Shown here piece after piece: positions 7,742-16,805 of a DNA stretch of 64,000 bases. Within the stretch, counting starts at the first letter, position 1. Each line of letters begins with the position of its first letter. Origin of the DNA: Streptomyces prunicolor NBRC 13075 (GTDB taxonomy: Bacteria > Actinomycetota > Actinomycetes > Streptomycetales > Streptomycetaceae); NCBI RefSeq assembly GCF_000367365.1, contig NZ_BARF01000054.1, positions 99,209 to 163,208 of the forward strand, in the 5' to 3' direction. A model generated the notes under the pieces. The model saw only the letters and a program-made list of their open reading frames with translations. It did no database searches and was not told the origin of the DNA. The position numbers were made by a program, and so were the translations under genes.

Positions 7742-8266
7742 ATGACCTGCCACGTACGGATCGAAGCGATCGTCCCGGACGGAGACGCCACCCATGTCTT
7801 CGACCGGGTCCAGGACTACGAGCGGTACACCGACTACACGGACACGGTCCGGTCCGTCACCGTGACGCCCGACGGGGCCGACGGGGCCGACGGGATCAAC
7901 CGGACCGACCGGACCGACGGAACCGACACCGTGGAGTCCGCCTGGGAGGTGCACTTCCGCAGCGGTCTGCTCCGGTGGACCGAACGGGACGTCATGGATC
8001 CCGTCGCCCGGCGCATCACCTTCGACCAACTCACCGGCGACTTCGCGAGTTTCGCGGGCACGTGGGACATCACCCAGGCCGGTACGGACGTGAGCGTCCT
8101 GTTCACGTGCGAGTTCGACCTGGGCATCCCCAGCCTGGAACCGATCATCAACCCGGTCGCGATGCGGGCCCTGGACGAGAGCATGGGCCTCATCCTGCGC
8201 GGCCTGCTGGGCGAGGACATACGGCTCACCGGCAGCCGACGCGACACGGCCGCCGCGATGCACTGA
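7742..8266 (+). CDS. SRPBCC / polyketide cyclase-dehydrase-like protein
   Basis: 174 residues from ATG at 7742, with GGAG about 8 bases upstream. The helix-grip (START-like) fold is suggested by the N-terminal motif with VFDRVQDYERY, the central strands ending in FASFAGTWDI, and the amphipathic C-terminal helix with LEPIINPVAMRALDESM. Members bind hydrophobic ligands and some act as aromatase/cyclases on polyketides. An in-frame insert of Asp-Gly-Ala and Arg-Thr-Asp repeats (residues 43-58) is unusual. It is surrounded by an ACAD homologue and a P450. No polyketide synthase is in the window, so the substrate is open. Confidence 0.75.
   Translation: MTCHVRIEAIVPDGDATHVFDRVQDYERYTDYTDTVRSVTVTPDGADGADGINRTDRTDGTDTVESAWEVHFRSGLLRWTERDVMDPVARRITFDQLTGDFASFAGTWDITQAGTDVSVLFTCEFDLGIPSLEPIINPVAMRALDESMGLILRGLLGEDIRLTGSRRDTAAAMH
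7868..7928 (+). repeat. In-frame 9-bp tandem repeats inside the SRPBCC gene
   Basis: Units GACGGGGCC and CGGACCGAC repeat in tandem and code for Asp-Gly-Ala and Arg-Thr-Asp runs. The length keeps the frame. In a START-like fold this place would be a surface loop between early strands. Confidence 0.8.
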
Positions 8267-8380
8267 GCGTCGGCGAGGAGTCCTCCGTGGGCCTGCTCGA
8301 CGCGCACCCAGCACTCCCCCAACCGCCGTACCACCACGCCTACTTGCGCGCCCGCCGTCCGACAACCATGAGGAGCCCCC

Positions 8381-9622
8381 GTGGACAAGCGCCGAACCGT
8401 CGTGCTCGACCCCTTCGGCAGGGCAGTCCCCGAAGAAGCCGCACGCCTCCGCGCCCTCGGCGCCCTCGTCCCCGTGGAACTCCCCGGCGGTGTCCCCGCC
8501 TGGGCCGTCACCCGGTACGACCTCCTGAAGTCACTGATGCTCGACCCCCGCGTCAGCCGGGACGCCCGCCGCCACTGGGCCCTGTACGACAAGGTCGCCG
8601 GCGAACCGGGCTGGGCCTGGCTCTACAGCTGGACCAGCATCGTCAACATGCTCAGCTCCTACGGCGAGGACCACACCCGCCTGCGGAAGCTCGTCGCCCC
8701 GAGTTTCACCCGGCACCGCACCGAGGCCATGCTCCCCCGGGTGCGGGAGATCACCGCGGGTCTGCTGGACGCGATGGCGGAGGTCCCGGCGGGCCAAGTC
8801 ATCGATCTAAGGGCGGAGTTCGCGCATCGGCTGCCCATGCGGATGATCTGCGACCTGTTCGGCGTGCCCGAGCGGATGCGGGACGCGGTCGCGCGGCTCA
8901 TCGAGGGAATCATGGACACCACCGGCACCCCGGAGCAGGCCGCGGACATCCTCGAACAGATCGTGACAGTCCTGCCGGCACTGATAGCGGAGAAGAGCGA
9001 GCACCCCGGCGACGACCTGACCACCGAGCTGATCACGGTCCGCGACCAGGGTGACCGGCTCTCCGAGGAGGAGTTGATCCACACCCTTCTCCTCGTCATC
9101 GGCGCCGGTTTCGAGACGACCGTCAACCTGATCGGCAACGCCGTGCACGCCCTGCTCCGCCACCCCGACCAGCTCAAGCAGGTGCTCGCCGGGCAGTTGA
9201 CCTGGGACCAGGTGATCCAGGAAACGCTGCGCTGGGCCCCCTCCATCGCCAACGTGCCGTTGCGCTACGCGGTTTCCGACATCAAGACCCCCGACGGTAC
9301 GACGATCCGCGCCGGGGAGGCCATCCTCACGACCATCGCCGCGGCGGGCCACGACCCGGAGCGCTTCGGCCTCGACGCCCACCTGTTCGACGTGGCCAGG
9401 AACGCGGACGGGCATCTCGCCCTGGGCATCGGCGTGCACCGCTGCGTCGGCGCCCCGCTGGCCCGCGTGGAGACGCTCGCCGCGCTGCCCGCGCTCTTCG
9501 CGCGCTTCCCGGGCATCTCCCTGGCGGTGGAGGACGACGACCTGGAACAGGTCCCCTCGTTCATCGCCCAGGGCTGGCGGGAACTGCCCGTCCGGCTCGC
9601 CCCCACAACTCCCGCCGCCTGA
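8381..9622 (+). CDS. Cytochrome P450 monooxygenase
   Basis: 413 residues from GTG at 8381, with AGGAG 5 bases upstream. Bacterial class I soluble P450. The I-helix oxygen-activation motif is GAGFETT, the K-helix ExxR is in ETLRWAPS, and the heme-binding loop is LGIGVHRCVG with ligand Cys355. The normally conserved Phe seven residues before the Cys is Leu348. It needs a ferredoxin and reductase; none is encoded nearby. As the last gene of the 3972-9622 run, separated by 114 bases from the SRPBCC gene, it probably hydroxylates or oxidises the pathway product. Confidence 0.95.
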   Translation: MDKRRTVVLDPFGRAVPEEAARLRALGALVPVELPGGVPAWAVTRYDLLKSLMLDPRVSRDARRHWALYDKVAGEPGWAWLYSWTSIVNMLSSYGEDHTRLRKLVAPSFTRHRTEAMLPRVREITAGLLDAMAEVPAGQVIDLRAEFAHRLPMRMICDLFGVPERMRDAVARLIEGIMDTTGTPEQAADILEQIVTVLPALIAEKSEHPGDDLTTELITVRDQGDRLSEEELIHTLLLVIGAGFETTVNLIGNAVHALLRHPDQLKQVLAGQLTWDQVIQETLRWAPSIANVPLRYAVSDIKTPDGTTIRAGEAILTTIAAAGHDPERFGLDAHLFDVARNADGHLALGIGVHRCVGAPLARVETLAALPALFARFPGISLAVEDDDLEQVPSFIAQGWRELPVRLAPTTPAA

Positions 9623-9773
9623 ACCGGAGTCGTCGGAGTCGTCAGAGGCGGGCACAACGGCAACCCCTCCCTCAGACCGCCCCGCTCGGCGATGCCCGAC
9701 CCGAGGTGCGAGAATCCTGCACTTCACCGGCTTTCAGCAGCGGGCAGGGCACCTCAGCGCAGAGGGAGATGGC

Positions 9774-10946
9774 ATGGGCTTGGGACAGCCGTTCGGCTCC
9801 TACCAGAACGAGATCTACCTGAACGGGCTCGGCGGCATCGTGCCGTCCTACCCCATGGCCTTCGCGGAGTTGGAGGACCGGGCGAGCTCCGCGCTGCCGC
9901 CCTCCGTGTGGTCGTACGTCGCGGGCGGCGCCGGAGACGAACGCACCCAGCGGGCCAACGTCACCGCCTTCGACCGCTGGGGCCTGGTCCCCCGCATGTT
10001 CGTCGGCGCGGCCGAACGCGACCTGTCCGTCGACCTGTTCGGGATGCGGTTGCCCTCTCCCGTCTTCATGGCTCCGATCGGCGTCATCGGCCTGTGCGCC
10101 CAGGACGGCCACGGCGACCTGGCGACCGCAAGAGCCGCCGCGCGCACCGGAGTTCCGATGATCGCCTCCACGCTCACGGTCGACCCGCTGGAGGAGGTCG
10201 CGGGCGAGTTCGGGGACACCCCGGGCCTCTTCCAGCTCTACACGCCCACCGACCGCGACCTCGCCGCGAGCCTCGTCCACCGCGCGGAACAGGCGGGCTA
10301 CAAGGGCATCGTGGTCACCCTGGACACCTGGGTCACCGGCTGGCGCCCCCGCGACCTGTCCACCGCCAACTTCCCCCAGCTGCGCGGCCATTGCCTCGCC
10401 AACTACACCAGCGACCCGGTCTTCCGCGCCCGCCTCGCCCGCACCCCGGAGGAGGACCCGCAGTCCGCGGTCCTGCTCTGGACCCAGCTCTTCGGCAACC
10501 CTCTCACCTGGGACGACCTCCCCTGGCTACGGTCCCTCACCGACCTCCCGCTGATCGTGAAGGGCATCTGCCACCCCGAGGACGTACGCCGCGCGAAGGA
10601 CGGAGGCGTGGACGGCGTCTACTGCTCCAACCACGGCGGTCGCCAGGCCAACGGCGGCCTCCCCGCGCTGGACGCGCTGCCCGCCGTGGTCGAGGCGGCG
10701 GACGGCCTCCCGGTCCTGTTCGACTCCGGCATCCGCAGCGGCGCCGACATCGTCAAGGCCATCGCCCTGGGCGCCACCGCCGTAGGCATCGGCCGCCCGT
10801 ACGCCTACGGCCTCGCCCTGGGCGGCACGGACGGCATCGTCCACGTGCTGCGCTCACTCCTGGCGGAGGCCGACCTGATCATGGCCGTGGACGGCTACCC
10901 GACGCTGCCCGACCTCACACGGGAGGCCCTCCAGCGCGTCGTATGA
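9774..10946 (+). CDS. FMN-dependent alpha-hydroxy-acid oxidase (lactate 2-monooxygenase type)
   Basis: 390 residues from ATG at 9774 with GGGAG upstream. The TIM-barrel FMN enzyme family includes lactate monooxygenase, lactate oxidase and glycolate oxidase. The catalytic His287 is in SNHGGRQ, the FMN-phosphate loops are DSGIRSGADIV and GIGRPYAYG, and the N-terminus has the SYVAGGAGDE segment. Length and N-terminus fit the lactate 2-monooxygenase branch. It follows the P450 by 151 bases on the same strand and converges on rsmB with only 8 bases between stops. It may be an independent catabolic gene or the last step of the accessory cassette; sequence does not decide. Confidence 0.85.
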   Translation: MGLGQPFGSYQNEIYLNGLGGIVPSYPMAFAELEDRASSALPPSVWSYVAGGAGDERTQRANVTAFDRWGLVPRMFVGAAERDLSVDLFGMRLPSPVFMAPIGVIGLCAQDGHGDLATARAAARTGVPMIASTLTVDPLEEVAGEFGDTPGLFQLYTPTDRDLAASLVHRAEQAGYKGIVVTLDTWVTGWRPRDLSTANFPQLRGHCLANYTSDPVFRARLARTPEEDPQSAVLLWTQLFGNPLTWDDLPWLRSLTDLPLIVKGICHPEDVRRAKDGGVDGVYCSNHGGRQANGGLPALDALPAVVEAADGLPVLFDSGIRSGADIVKAIALGATAVGIGRPYAYGLALGGTDGIVHVLRSLLAEADLIMAVDGYPTLPDLTREALQRVV

Positions 10947-10954
10947 CAGACCCC

Positions 10955-12373
10955 TCAGCCGGTCCGGCGGATGAGCGCCAGATACATCGCGTCGGTCCCG
11001 TGCAGATGCGGCCACAGCTGTACGTCGGGACCCGCGCCGAGTTCCGAAACGTCCGGCAGGAGCGGGCGGGCGTCGATCAGTTCGGTCTGCGGGTACTGCT
11101 TGAGGATGTCGTCGACGACGGCCCGGGTCTCGGCGAGGTGCGGTGAACAGGTCGCGTATCCGACGACACCGCCGACCCGCACGGATTCGAGCGCGGTGCC
11201 CAGCAGGTCGCGCTGGAGGGGCGCGAATCCTTCGAGGTCCTCGGGGCGGCGCCGCCAGCGGGCCTCGGGCCGCCGACGCAGGGCGCCGAGCCCGGTGCAC
11301 GGCACGTCCATCAGGACGCGGTCGAAGCTGCCGGGACGCCACGGCGGCCTGGTCCCGTCGGCGGTGATGACCTGGTACGGCCCGGGGTTCCCGGCGAGCG
11401 CCTTCGCCACCAGGCCCGCACGTTTCGGCTGCTTCTCGGAGGCGAGGAGCATCGCCCCGCGCTCGGCGGCCAGGGCGGCGAGGAGGGCGGCCTTGCCGCC
11501 GGGGCCCGCGCAGCCGTCGAGCCACTTCTCGTCCGGCCCGTCGAGGGGCGCGTTGGCGAGCGCGAGCGCGACCAGCTGACTGCCCTCGTCCTGCACCCCC
11601 GCCCGGCCCTCCTTCACGGCTTCTACGGCCCCGGGCTCGCCGCCCTCGCTGAGCCGCACGGCGTACGGCGACCAGCGCCCCGCCAGCGCGGCCTCCTCGC
11701 GGAGCAGTTCCTCGGTGGTGGAGCGGCCGGGGCGGGCGACCAGGGTCACCTCGGGCCGTTCGTTGTCGGCCGCCAACAGGCTCTCGATACCGGCGCGTCC
11801 GCCGCCGAGCGAGTCCCACAGCGCGGAGACGACCCAGCGCGGGTGCGAGTGCACGATCGCGAGGTTGTCCTCGGGGTCGTCGTCGTAGGGCGGCGCGACC
11901 CGCTCGATCCAGGTGTCGAGGTCGTCGCGCGCGACCTTGCGCAGCACGGCGTTGACGAACTTGGCCCGTCCGTCACCGAGCACGACCCGGGCGAGTTCCA
12001 CGGAGGCGGACACGGCCGCGTGGCTCGGGATCCGCGTCCCGAGCAACTGGTGCACCCCGAGGCTGAGCACGTCCAGCACCGGCGGGTCGACCTCGCGCAG
12101 CGGCCGGTCGACGCAGGAGGCGATGATCGCGTCGTACGTCCCCTGCCGGCGCAGGGTGCCGTAGACCAGCTCGGTGGCGAGGGCCGCGTCCCGAGAGTCG
12201 AAATCGCCCTTCTCACGGGCCTTCCGCAACAGCGGCGGCAGCACGAGGTTGGCGTACGCGTCCCGCTCGTCCACGGCCCGCAGCGCCTCGAAGGCGAGGA
12301 AACGGACGGGGTCCTTCTGCGGCCGACGGTAGGGCTTGCCGGGCTTACTGGGTCGCGGGGACTGCTCGCTCAC
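10955..12373 (-). CDS. rsmB: 16S rRNA (cytosine-C5)-methyltransferase RsmB
   Basis: 472 residues. It methylates C967 (E. coli numbering) of 16S rRNA with S-adenosylmethionine. The N-terminal NusB-like domain (about residues 20-160) is followed by a Rossmann methyltransferase with the SAM motif LDGCAGPGGKAALL, motif IV DVPCTGLG and motif VI YATCSPHLAETR, which hold the two cysteines of this family. The gene is 75 bases downstream of fmt on the same strand, the same pairing as in many bacteria. Confidence 0.95.
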   Translation of the reverse strand: MSEQSPRPSKPGKPYRRPQKDPVRFLAFEALRAVDERDAYANLVLPPLLRKAREKGDFDSRDAALATELVYGTLRRQGTYDAIIASCVDRPLREVDPPVLDVLSLGVHQLLGTRIPSHAAVSASVELARVVLGDGRAKFVNAVLRKVARDDLDTWIERVAPPYDDDPEDNLAIVHSHPRWVVSALWDSLGGGRAGIESLLAADNERPEVTLVARPGRSTTEELLREEAALAGRWSPYAVRLSEGGEPGAVEAVKEGRAGVQDEGSQLVALALANAPLDGPDEKWLDGCAGPGGKAALLAALAAERGAMLLASEKQPKRAGLVAKALAGNPGPYQVITADGTRPPWRPGSFDRVLMDVPCTGLGALRRRPEARWRRRPEDLEGFAPLQRDLLGTALESVRVGGVVGYATCSPHLAETRAVVDDILKQYPQTELIDARPLLPDVSELGAGPDVQLWPHLHGTDAMYLALIRRTG

Positions 12374-12448
12374 GAAAAAGGTGCTCCGGATTTCTGGCTG
12401 AGATGTACCCCCAGCCTACGTCGCACCACCCGGACCGCGCGCGGTCCG

Positions 12449-13399
12449 TCAGGCCCCCACGGTCCCGACGGTCCCGAGGCCCTCCCCCGCGCCGATCCGC
12501 GCCCCGCGCGCCCAGTCCGCCGCCCGCATCGGCTTCTTGCCCTGCGCCTGCACCCACAGCAGCTCGACGGCGTACGAACCGGTCCCCACGTACACGTTGT
12601 TCTTGCCGACGGCCAGCGCACCGGGCGCGAGGTCGGTCCGCTCGGGCACGGGCACCGCCTGAATCAGCTTGAGCCGCTCACCGCGGAACACGGTCCAGGC
12701 CCCGGGCGCGGGCGTACATCCACGCACCACCCGGTCCACTCGCAGAGCAGGATCCGCCCATTTCACCTCCGCGTCCTCGACGTTGATCTTCGGGGCGAGG
12801 GTGATGCCCTCGTTCGGCTGCGGTACGGCCTTCAGGGTGCCGTCCTCGATGCCGTCCATGGTCGCAGCGAGCAGGCCCGAGCCGGCGAACGCGAGCCGGG
12901 TGAGCAGATCGCCGCTGGTGTCGGTGGGGCGGATCTCCTCGGTGACGGTGCCGTAGACGGGTCCGGAGTCCAGGCCTTCCTCGATCAGGAAGGTGGAGGC
13001 GCCGGTGATCTCGTCGCCGGACATGATCGAGTGCTGCACGGGGGCGGCGCCGCGCCAGGCGGGGAGCAGCGAGAAGTGCAGGTTGACCCAGCCGTGGGCG
13101 GGGATGTCGAGGGCGACACGGGGCAGCAGGGCGCCGTAGGCGACGACGGGACAGCAGTCGGGCGCGATCTCCCGCAGCCGCTCCAGGAACTCCGGATCAC
13201 GCGGTTTGACGGGCTTCAGCACCTCGATGCCCGCCTCCTCGGCCCGCTCGGCGACGGGACTCGCCACCAGCCTGCGCCCACGCCCGGCCGGCGCGTCGGG
13301 CCGCGTGACGACGGCGGCCACCTCGTGCCGCCCGGAGGCGATCAGGGCGTCCAGGGCGGGAACGGCGACCTCGGGGGTACCGGCGAAGACGAGCTTCAT
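12449..13399 (-). CDS. fmt: Methionyl-tRNA formyltransferase
   Basis: 316 residues. It formylates Met-tRNAfMet with 10-formyl-tetrahydrofolate to make the initiator tRNA. The N-terminus begins MKLVFAGTPEVAVPALDAL, typical of the family. The active-site loop is NLHFSLLPAWRGAAPVQ, with catalytic Asn and His, and the downstream STFLIEEGLDSGPVY supplies the Asp. The C-terminal oligonucleotide-binding domain is present. Transcribed together with rsmB. Confidence 0.97.
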   Translation of the reverse strand: MKLVFAGTPEVAVPALDALIASGRHEVAAVVTRPDAPAGRGRRLVASPVAERAEEAGIEVLKPVKPRDPEFLERLREIAPDCCPVVAYGALLPRVALDIPAHGWVNLHFSLLPAWRGAAPVQHSIMSGDEITGASTFLIEEGLDSGPVYGTVTEEIRPTDTSGDLLTRLAFAGSGLLAATMDGIEDGTLKAVPQPNEGITLAPKINVEDAEVKWADPALRVDRVVRGCTPAPGAWTVFRGERLKLIQAVPVPERTDLAPGALAVGKNNVYVGTGSYAVELLWVQAQGKKPMRAADWARGARIGAGEGLGTVGTVGA

Positions 13400-13546
13400 G
13401 GGAGGGTTCGGGCCTCTCGGGCGGAGGTGGGCGGGCAGCGCACCAGTCTATGGCGCGTCCCGGCGCGCGCGCCCGGCGGCTCACACCCGTCAACTCACCG
13501 ACGACTCCCCCAACTCCCCGGCGCCCGCAGCGCACACCGGTTCTGC

Positions 13547-13650
13547 GGGGGCGTACGCATATGCCCCTACGCCCCCTTCGCGTGACCAGCGGAGCGCACA
13601 GGCGTTGGTCAAGAAAGAGTTGACCTCCTTGGGCCGCATTCGCGCGGCCC
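13547..13650. promoter_or_regulatory. Two inverted repeats between fmt and the HTH gene
   Basis: The first has 9-base arms GGGGGCGTA (13547-13555) and TACGCCCCC (13568-13576). The second is a hairpin GGGCCGC / GCGGCCC at 13631-13650, about 35 bases before the HTH start. TTGACC at 13620 could be a -35 box, but no good -10 is visible at normal spacing. Function not assigned. Confidence 0.4.
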
Positions 13651-13684
13651 GATCCTTTTCAACGCCGGTTCGAGAGGCTTGTTC

Positions 13685-14254
13685 ATGGCCGACCACGCAA
13701 CCCACGACGCCCAGGCTCGGGCCAGCCTGCACTTGCTGGTGCGGGACATCGAGCGGGTCCGCCGGCAGGTGGACGCACTGCGCACGCTCACCGCCCAGCT
13801 GGGCAACGTCTACCGCCCGCGCCGCTCCGGCCCGTCCACGGGCTTCGTCGTCTACGGACGCGCTCCCGCCCCGACGGTCCGTCTCGCGCAGGAGCTGCGG
13901 GACAGTGTCGAGACCCTGGTCACGGCCGCCGTGGACTTCGACCGCTCACTCGGTTTCTCGTGGGACGCGGTGGGCTCGGCCCTGGGCGTCACCAAGCAGG
14001 CGGTCCACCGCCGCTACGGCGCCCGCCGCGCCGCGACCCAGGCCGCGGCCGACGCCGAGCGCACGACGGAGGCGGCGACGACCCGCCCGGTGGGCGTGAA
14101 CACCGGCCTCCCCACGATGCCCGCACTCCCCGCGCTCCCCGCGCTCCCGACGGTCCCCGCCGCCCGCTCCATGCCGACCCAGCCCACAGCAGGCAGCCCC
14201 ACCCTCCGCGAAGAGCCCAGGCCCACGGCTTTCCCGGGCCCCCGAAACGGCTGA
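13685..14254 (+). CDS. Small helix-turn-helix protein, conserved hypothetical
   Basis: 189 residues from ATG at 13685, with GAGAGG 7 bases upstream (a TTG two codons earlier is less likely). The N-terminal helical region contains DIERVRRQVDALRTLTAQL. A helix-turn-helix-like segment follows near residues 95-118 (SWDAVGSALGVTKQAVHRRY). The C-terminus is disordered, rich in Pro-Ala-Leu repeats. It may bind DNA, but no family name can be given. It is divergent from fmt and converges on priA. Confidence 0.7.
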   Translation: MADHATHDAQARASLHLLVRDIERVRRQVDALRTLTAQLGNVYRPRRSGPSTGFVVYGRAPAPTVRLAQELRDSVETLVTAAVDFDRSLGFSWDAVGSALGVTKQAVHRRYGARRAATQAAADAERTTEAATTRPVGVNTGLPTMPALPALPALPTVPAARSMPTQPTAGSPTLREEPRPTAFPGPRNG

Positions 14255-14271
14255 CCCCACTCGAACCTTGC

Positions 14272-14300
14272 CTGCCTCCCGGCGAAAACCCGGGAGGCAG
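14272..14300 (+). terminator. Rho-independent-like terminator after the HTH gene
   Basis: Perfect 11-bp stem CTGCCTCCCGG / CCGGGAGGCAG with a 7-base loop, 17 bases after the stop. No long T-run follows, as is common in Streptomyces. Confidence 0.75.
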
Positions 14301-14590
14301 CTGCATGTTCAAACCCAGTTCGCCTGCGGCCCGGACCCACGCACGGCCACCCACAAACGCAGACCAAGCGCGCGCACGGCCACCCGCTGGCCGCCGACGA
14401 GAACTCCCACGCCAAAGGCCCACCCCTCAACCGACGGTGAACGCCGCGCGCGGAGCACACACCCACCCAACAACCACCGGCCGGCGGCCGCCGACGGCGA
14501 GAACCCCCACGGGAAACGTCCACTTCTCAGCGGACGGTGAACGGGCGGTGCGCGGGTGGGAGACAAACCGAGGCCGAAGGCCGAGGTGAC
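14301..14590. other. Non-coding stretch with a diverged direct duplication
   Basis: Apart from the terminator, the 336-base gap between the HTH gene and priA holds two related segments, 14389-14443 and 14486-14543. Both start GGCCGCCGACG and end GACGGTGAACG. Read in one frame both end in TGA at the same place. No gene, promoter or known RNA is recognisable. Confidence 0.55.
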
Positions 14591-16744
14591 TCACCCGATA
14601 TCCGGCGGATCAACACGCACCCGCACCACATCCCCCCCACCCCGAGCCATCCGAGCAGCCTGCGCAGCCTTCAGCGCCGCAGCCAACGCCCCCCCACTCC
14701 CCGGCCGCACCCGAATCAACGCCCGCACCCACTCCTCCCCGACAGGGGGATCCCCCACCCGCCGAGCCCGCCCCGCCGAAGCAACCGGCACCACCATCGC
14801 AACCGGCCCCAACACCTCAGCATCCGGCGGCAGTTCAACAGCAGCGAGAAACTCCGCAACAGCCCCCGCCACCCCCGCCACCGCAGCCATCCGAGAAACC
14901 GGCGGAAACCCCAACTCCCCCCGCTCCGCAAGCTCCCGCACGGCATGCCCAACGGGATCCCACCGCACCAACGCCTGCACAGGCCGCAAGGTAGGTTCCG
15001 CAACCACGACCACAGTCCCCCCACCCCCCTGCGCCCGCACCAACGAACTCGCCGCGATCCATCGCCGCAACGCATCCTCCCCGGCCCGCAGATCAGGCCG
15101 CCCGAGCATCGCCCACCCGTCCAGCAGCAACGCCGCCGCATACCCCCCGTCGGCAACCGGCTCGGCCCCCGGCGTACTCACGACCAACGCAGGCGTCCCC
15201 GGCACCGTGTCAAGCACCTGCTCCCTCCCGGACGTCCGCACCGGCACCGCAGGAAACGCCCGCCCCAACTCCTCCGCGGTCCGCCGCGCCCCCACGATCT
15301 GGGCCCGCAACCGGAACCCCCCGCACTCGGGACAGTGCCAGGAGTTCTCCTCGACCCCGCACCACCCGCACCGCAGCACACCGGCGTCCTGCCCCTCCAA
15401 CGGCCCCGCACAGTGCCGACACCGCGCGGCAGCCCGACACTGCGCACAGGCCATCCGCGGCACATACCCCCGCCGAGGCACCTGCACCAGCACGGGCCCG
15501 TGCTTCAACCCCTCCCGCACCGCCTGCCACGCCAACGTCGGCAACCGCGCGGCCCGAGCAGCCTCGTCCCGCGCCAAGTCCCCGTCCCCCACGGTCCGTA
15601 CAAGCGGCGCAGCCCCCCGCACCTGCTCGCGCGACGCGACCAACGGCCGCGCCCACCCGCTCTCCACCAGCTGCGCGGCCTCCACCGTGCAACTCCAACT
15701 CCCCAACAAGAACCCGCACTTGTCCAAAGCGGCCCGCAGCAGCAACACATCCCGCGCATGCGGCTGCGGCGCGTGCGGCTCGCTGTGACTCCCGTCCCCG
15801 TCGTCCCAGATCGCGACAAGCCCCAGATCCTGAACGGGCGCGAACATCGCGGCCCGCGTCCCGACGACCGCGCGCACGGACCCCCGCCGCACGGCCAGCC
15901 ACTGCCGATACCGCTTCTCGGGCCCCGCATCGGCGGTGAGCAGCGCATGCCGCCCCTCCCCCAGCAGCGCGGTCAACGCGGCGTCGACCCGCCCGGCGGC
16001 CCGCCCGTCCGGTACGACGACGAGCGCCCCGCGCCCCGAGGCGAGCGTCGCGGCGACGGCCCGCGCGATCTCCTCGCTCCACTCCGGCCCCGGCAACGCG
16101 TTCCACACGGCCCGGGGCGCGCCCCCCGACGCGAGCGCCTCCAGGAACCCGGCCCCCCGCTCGTACCGCCCCCAGGACCCCACCTCGGGCACCTCAGGCG
16201 GCGGCAACGGCGCCGGCGACGGCTTCTGCTCGGCCCGAGCACTACGCGGCGGCACGGCAAGCTGCAGCACATCGGCAAGGCTCCCGGCGTACCGATCGGC
16301 AACGGCCCGAGCGAGCCCCAGCAACTCTTCACTCAGCACAGGCTCGGGCGACACGACCTGTGCCAGCGCGGCAAGCGGCCCGGAGTAATCCGACTCGGCC
16401 AGCCGCTCGACAAGAAACCCGTCGATCAGCCCCCCGCCCTCACGCCGCCCGTCCCGCACCCGATGCCGCCCGGCCCCGAACCGCACCCGCACCCGCACCC
16501 CGGGCTGCGCATCGGCGTCAAGTTCCTCGGGCACCGCATAGTCGAAGTACCGGTCAAGATGCAGCACCCCTTTGTCGACGAGTACCCGCGCAACCGGCAA
16601 CCGCCCGGCCAACGCGGCCCCCCGCCACGTCCGCGGCTTCGCCTTCGGCCCCTTCGCCTGCCGCACACTCTCCCGAATCAACGCAAGCTGCTCAGGCGGC
16701 GCACCCTCCGCACCGCCACCCCGTTCCCCGTTCTCGCTGCTCAC
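14591..16744 (-). CDS. priA: Primosomal protein N' (PriA), actinobacterial type without helicase motifs
   Basis: 717 residues from GTG at 16744 (weak SD; TTG at 16774 would add 10 residues). PriA reloads the replisome at stalled forks. The N-terminal DNA-binding region (YFDYAVPEEL, VRVRFGAGRHRV) and the zinc-binding region with paired cysteines (CAQC, CRHC, CGWC, CPEC) are present. The helicase motifs are lost: the Walker A place reads VVPDGRAAGR without GKT, and the DEEH box reads WDDGDGSHS. This is the known state of actinobacterial PriA, so it is not a mutation of this strain, and helicase activity is not expected. Confidence 0.93.
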   Translation of the reverse strand: MSSENGERGGGAEGAPPEQLALIRESVRQAKGPKAKPRTWRGAALAGRLPVARVLVDKGVLHLDRYFDYAVPEELDADAQPGVRVRVRFGAGRHRVRDGRREGGGLIDGFLVERLAESDYSGPLAALAQVVSPEPVLSEELLGLARAVADRYAGSLADVLQLAVPPRSARAEQKPSPAPLPPPEVPEVGSWGRYERGAGFLEALASGGAPRAVWNALPGPEWSEEIARAVAATLASGRGALVVVPDGRAAGRVDAALTALLGEGRHALLTADAGPEKRYRQWLAVRRGSVRAVVGTRAAMFAPVQDLGLVAIWDDGDGSHSEPHAPQPHARDVLLLRAALDKCGFLLGSWSCTVEAAQLVESGWARPLVASREQVRGAAPLVRTVGDGDLARDEAARAARLPTLAWQAVREGLKHGPVLVQVPRRGYVPRMACAQCRAAARCRHCAGPLEGQDAGVLRCGWCGVEENSWHCPECGGFRLRAQIVGARRTAEELGRAFPAVPVRTSGREQVLDTVPGTPALVVSTPGAEPVADGGYAAALLLDGWAMLGRPDLRAGEDALRRWIAASSLVRAQGGGGTVVVVAEPTLRPVQALVRWDPVGHAVRELAERGELGFPPVSRMAAVAGVAGAVAEFLAAVELPPDAEVLGPVAMVVPVASAGRARRVGDPPVGEEWVRALIRVRPGSGGALAAALKAAQAARMARGGGDVVRVRVDPPDIG

Positions 16745-16805
16745 CCTTGCATTCTTACCAAACGCCACTGACAACGGCCGCCGCCCGCCCTACGCACTCG
16801 CCCCT

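Noticed and set aside
10955..12373. Continuation of the accessory cassette into rsmB-fmt
   Set aside because: rsmB and fmt are housekeeping genes on the opposite strand with typical conserved order.
14591..16744. PriA as a decayed gene because the helicase motifs are missing
   Set aside because: Loss of these motifs is a general feature of actinobacterial PriA and the frame is intact.
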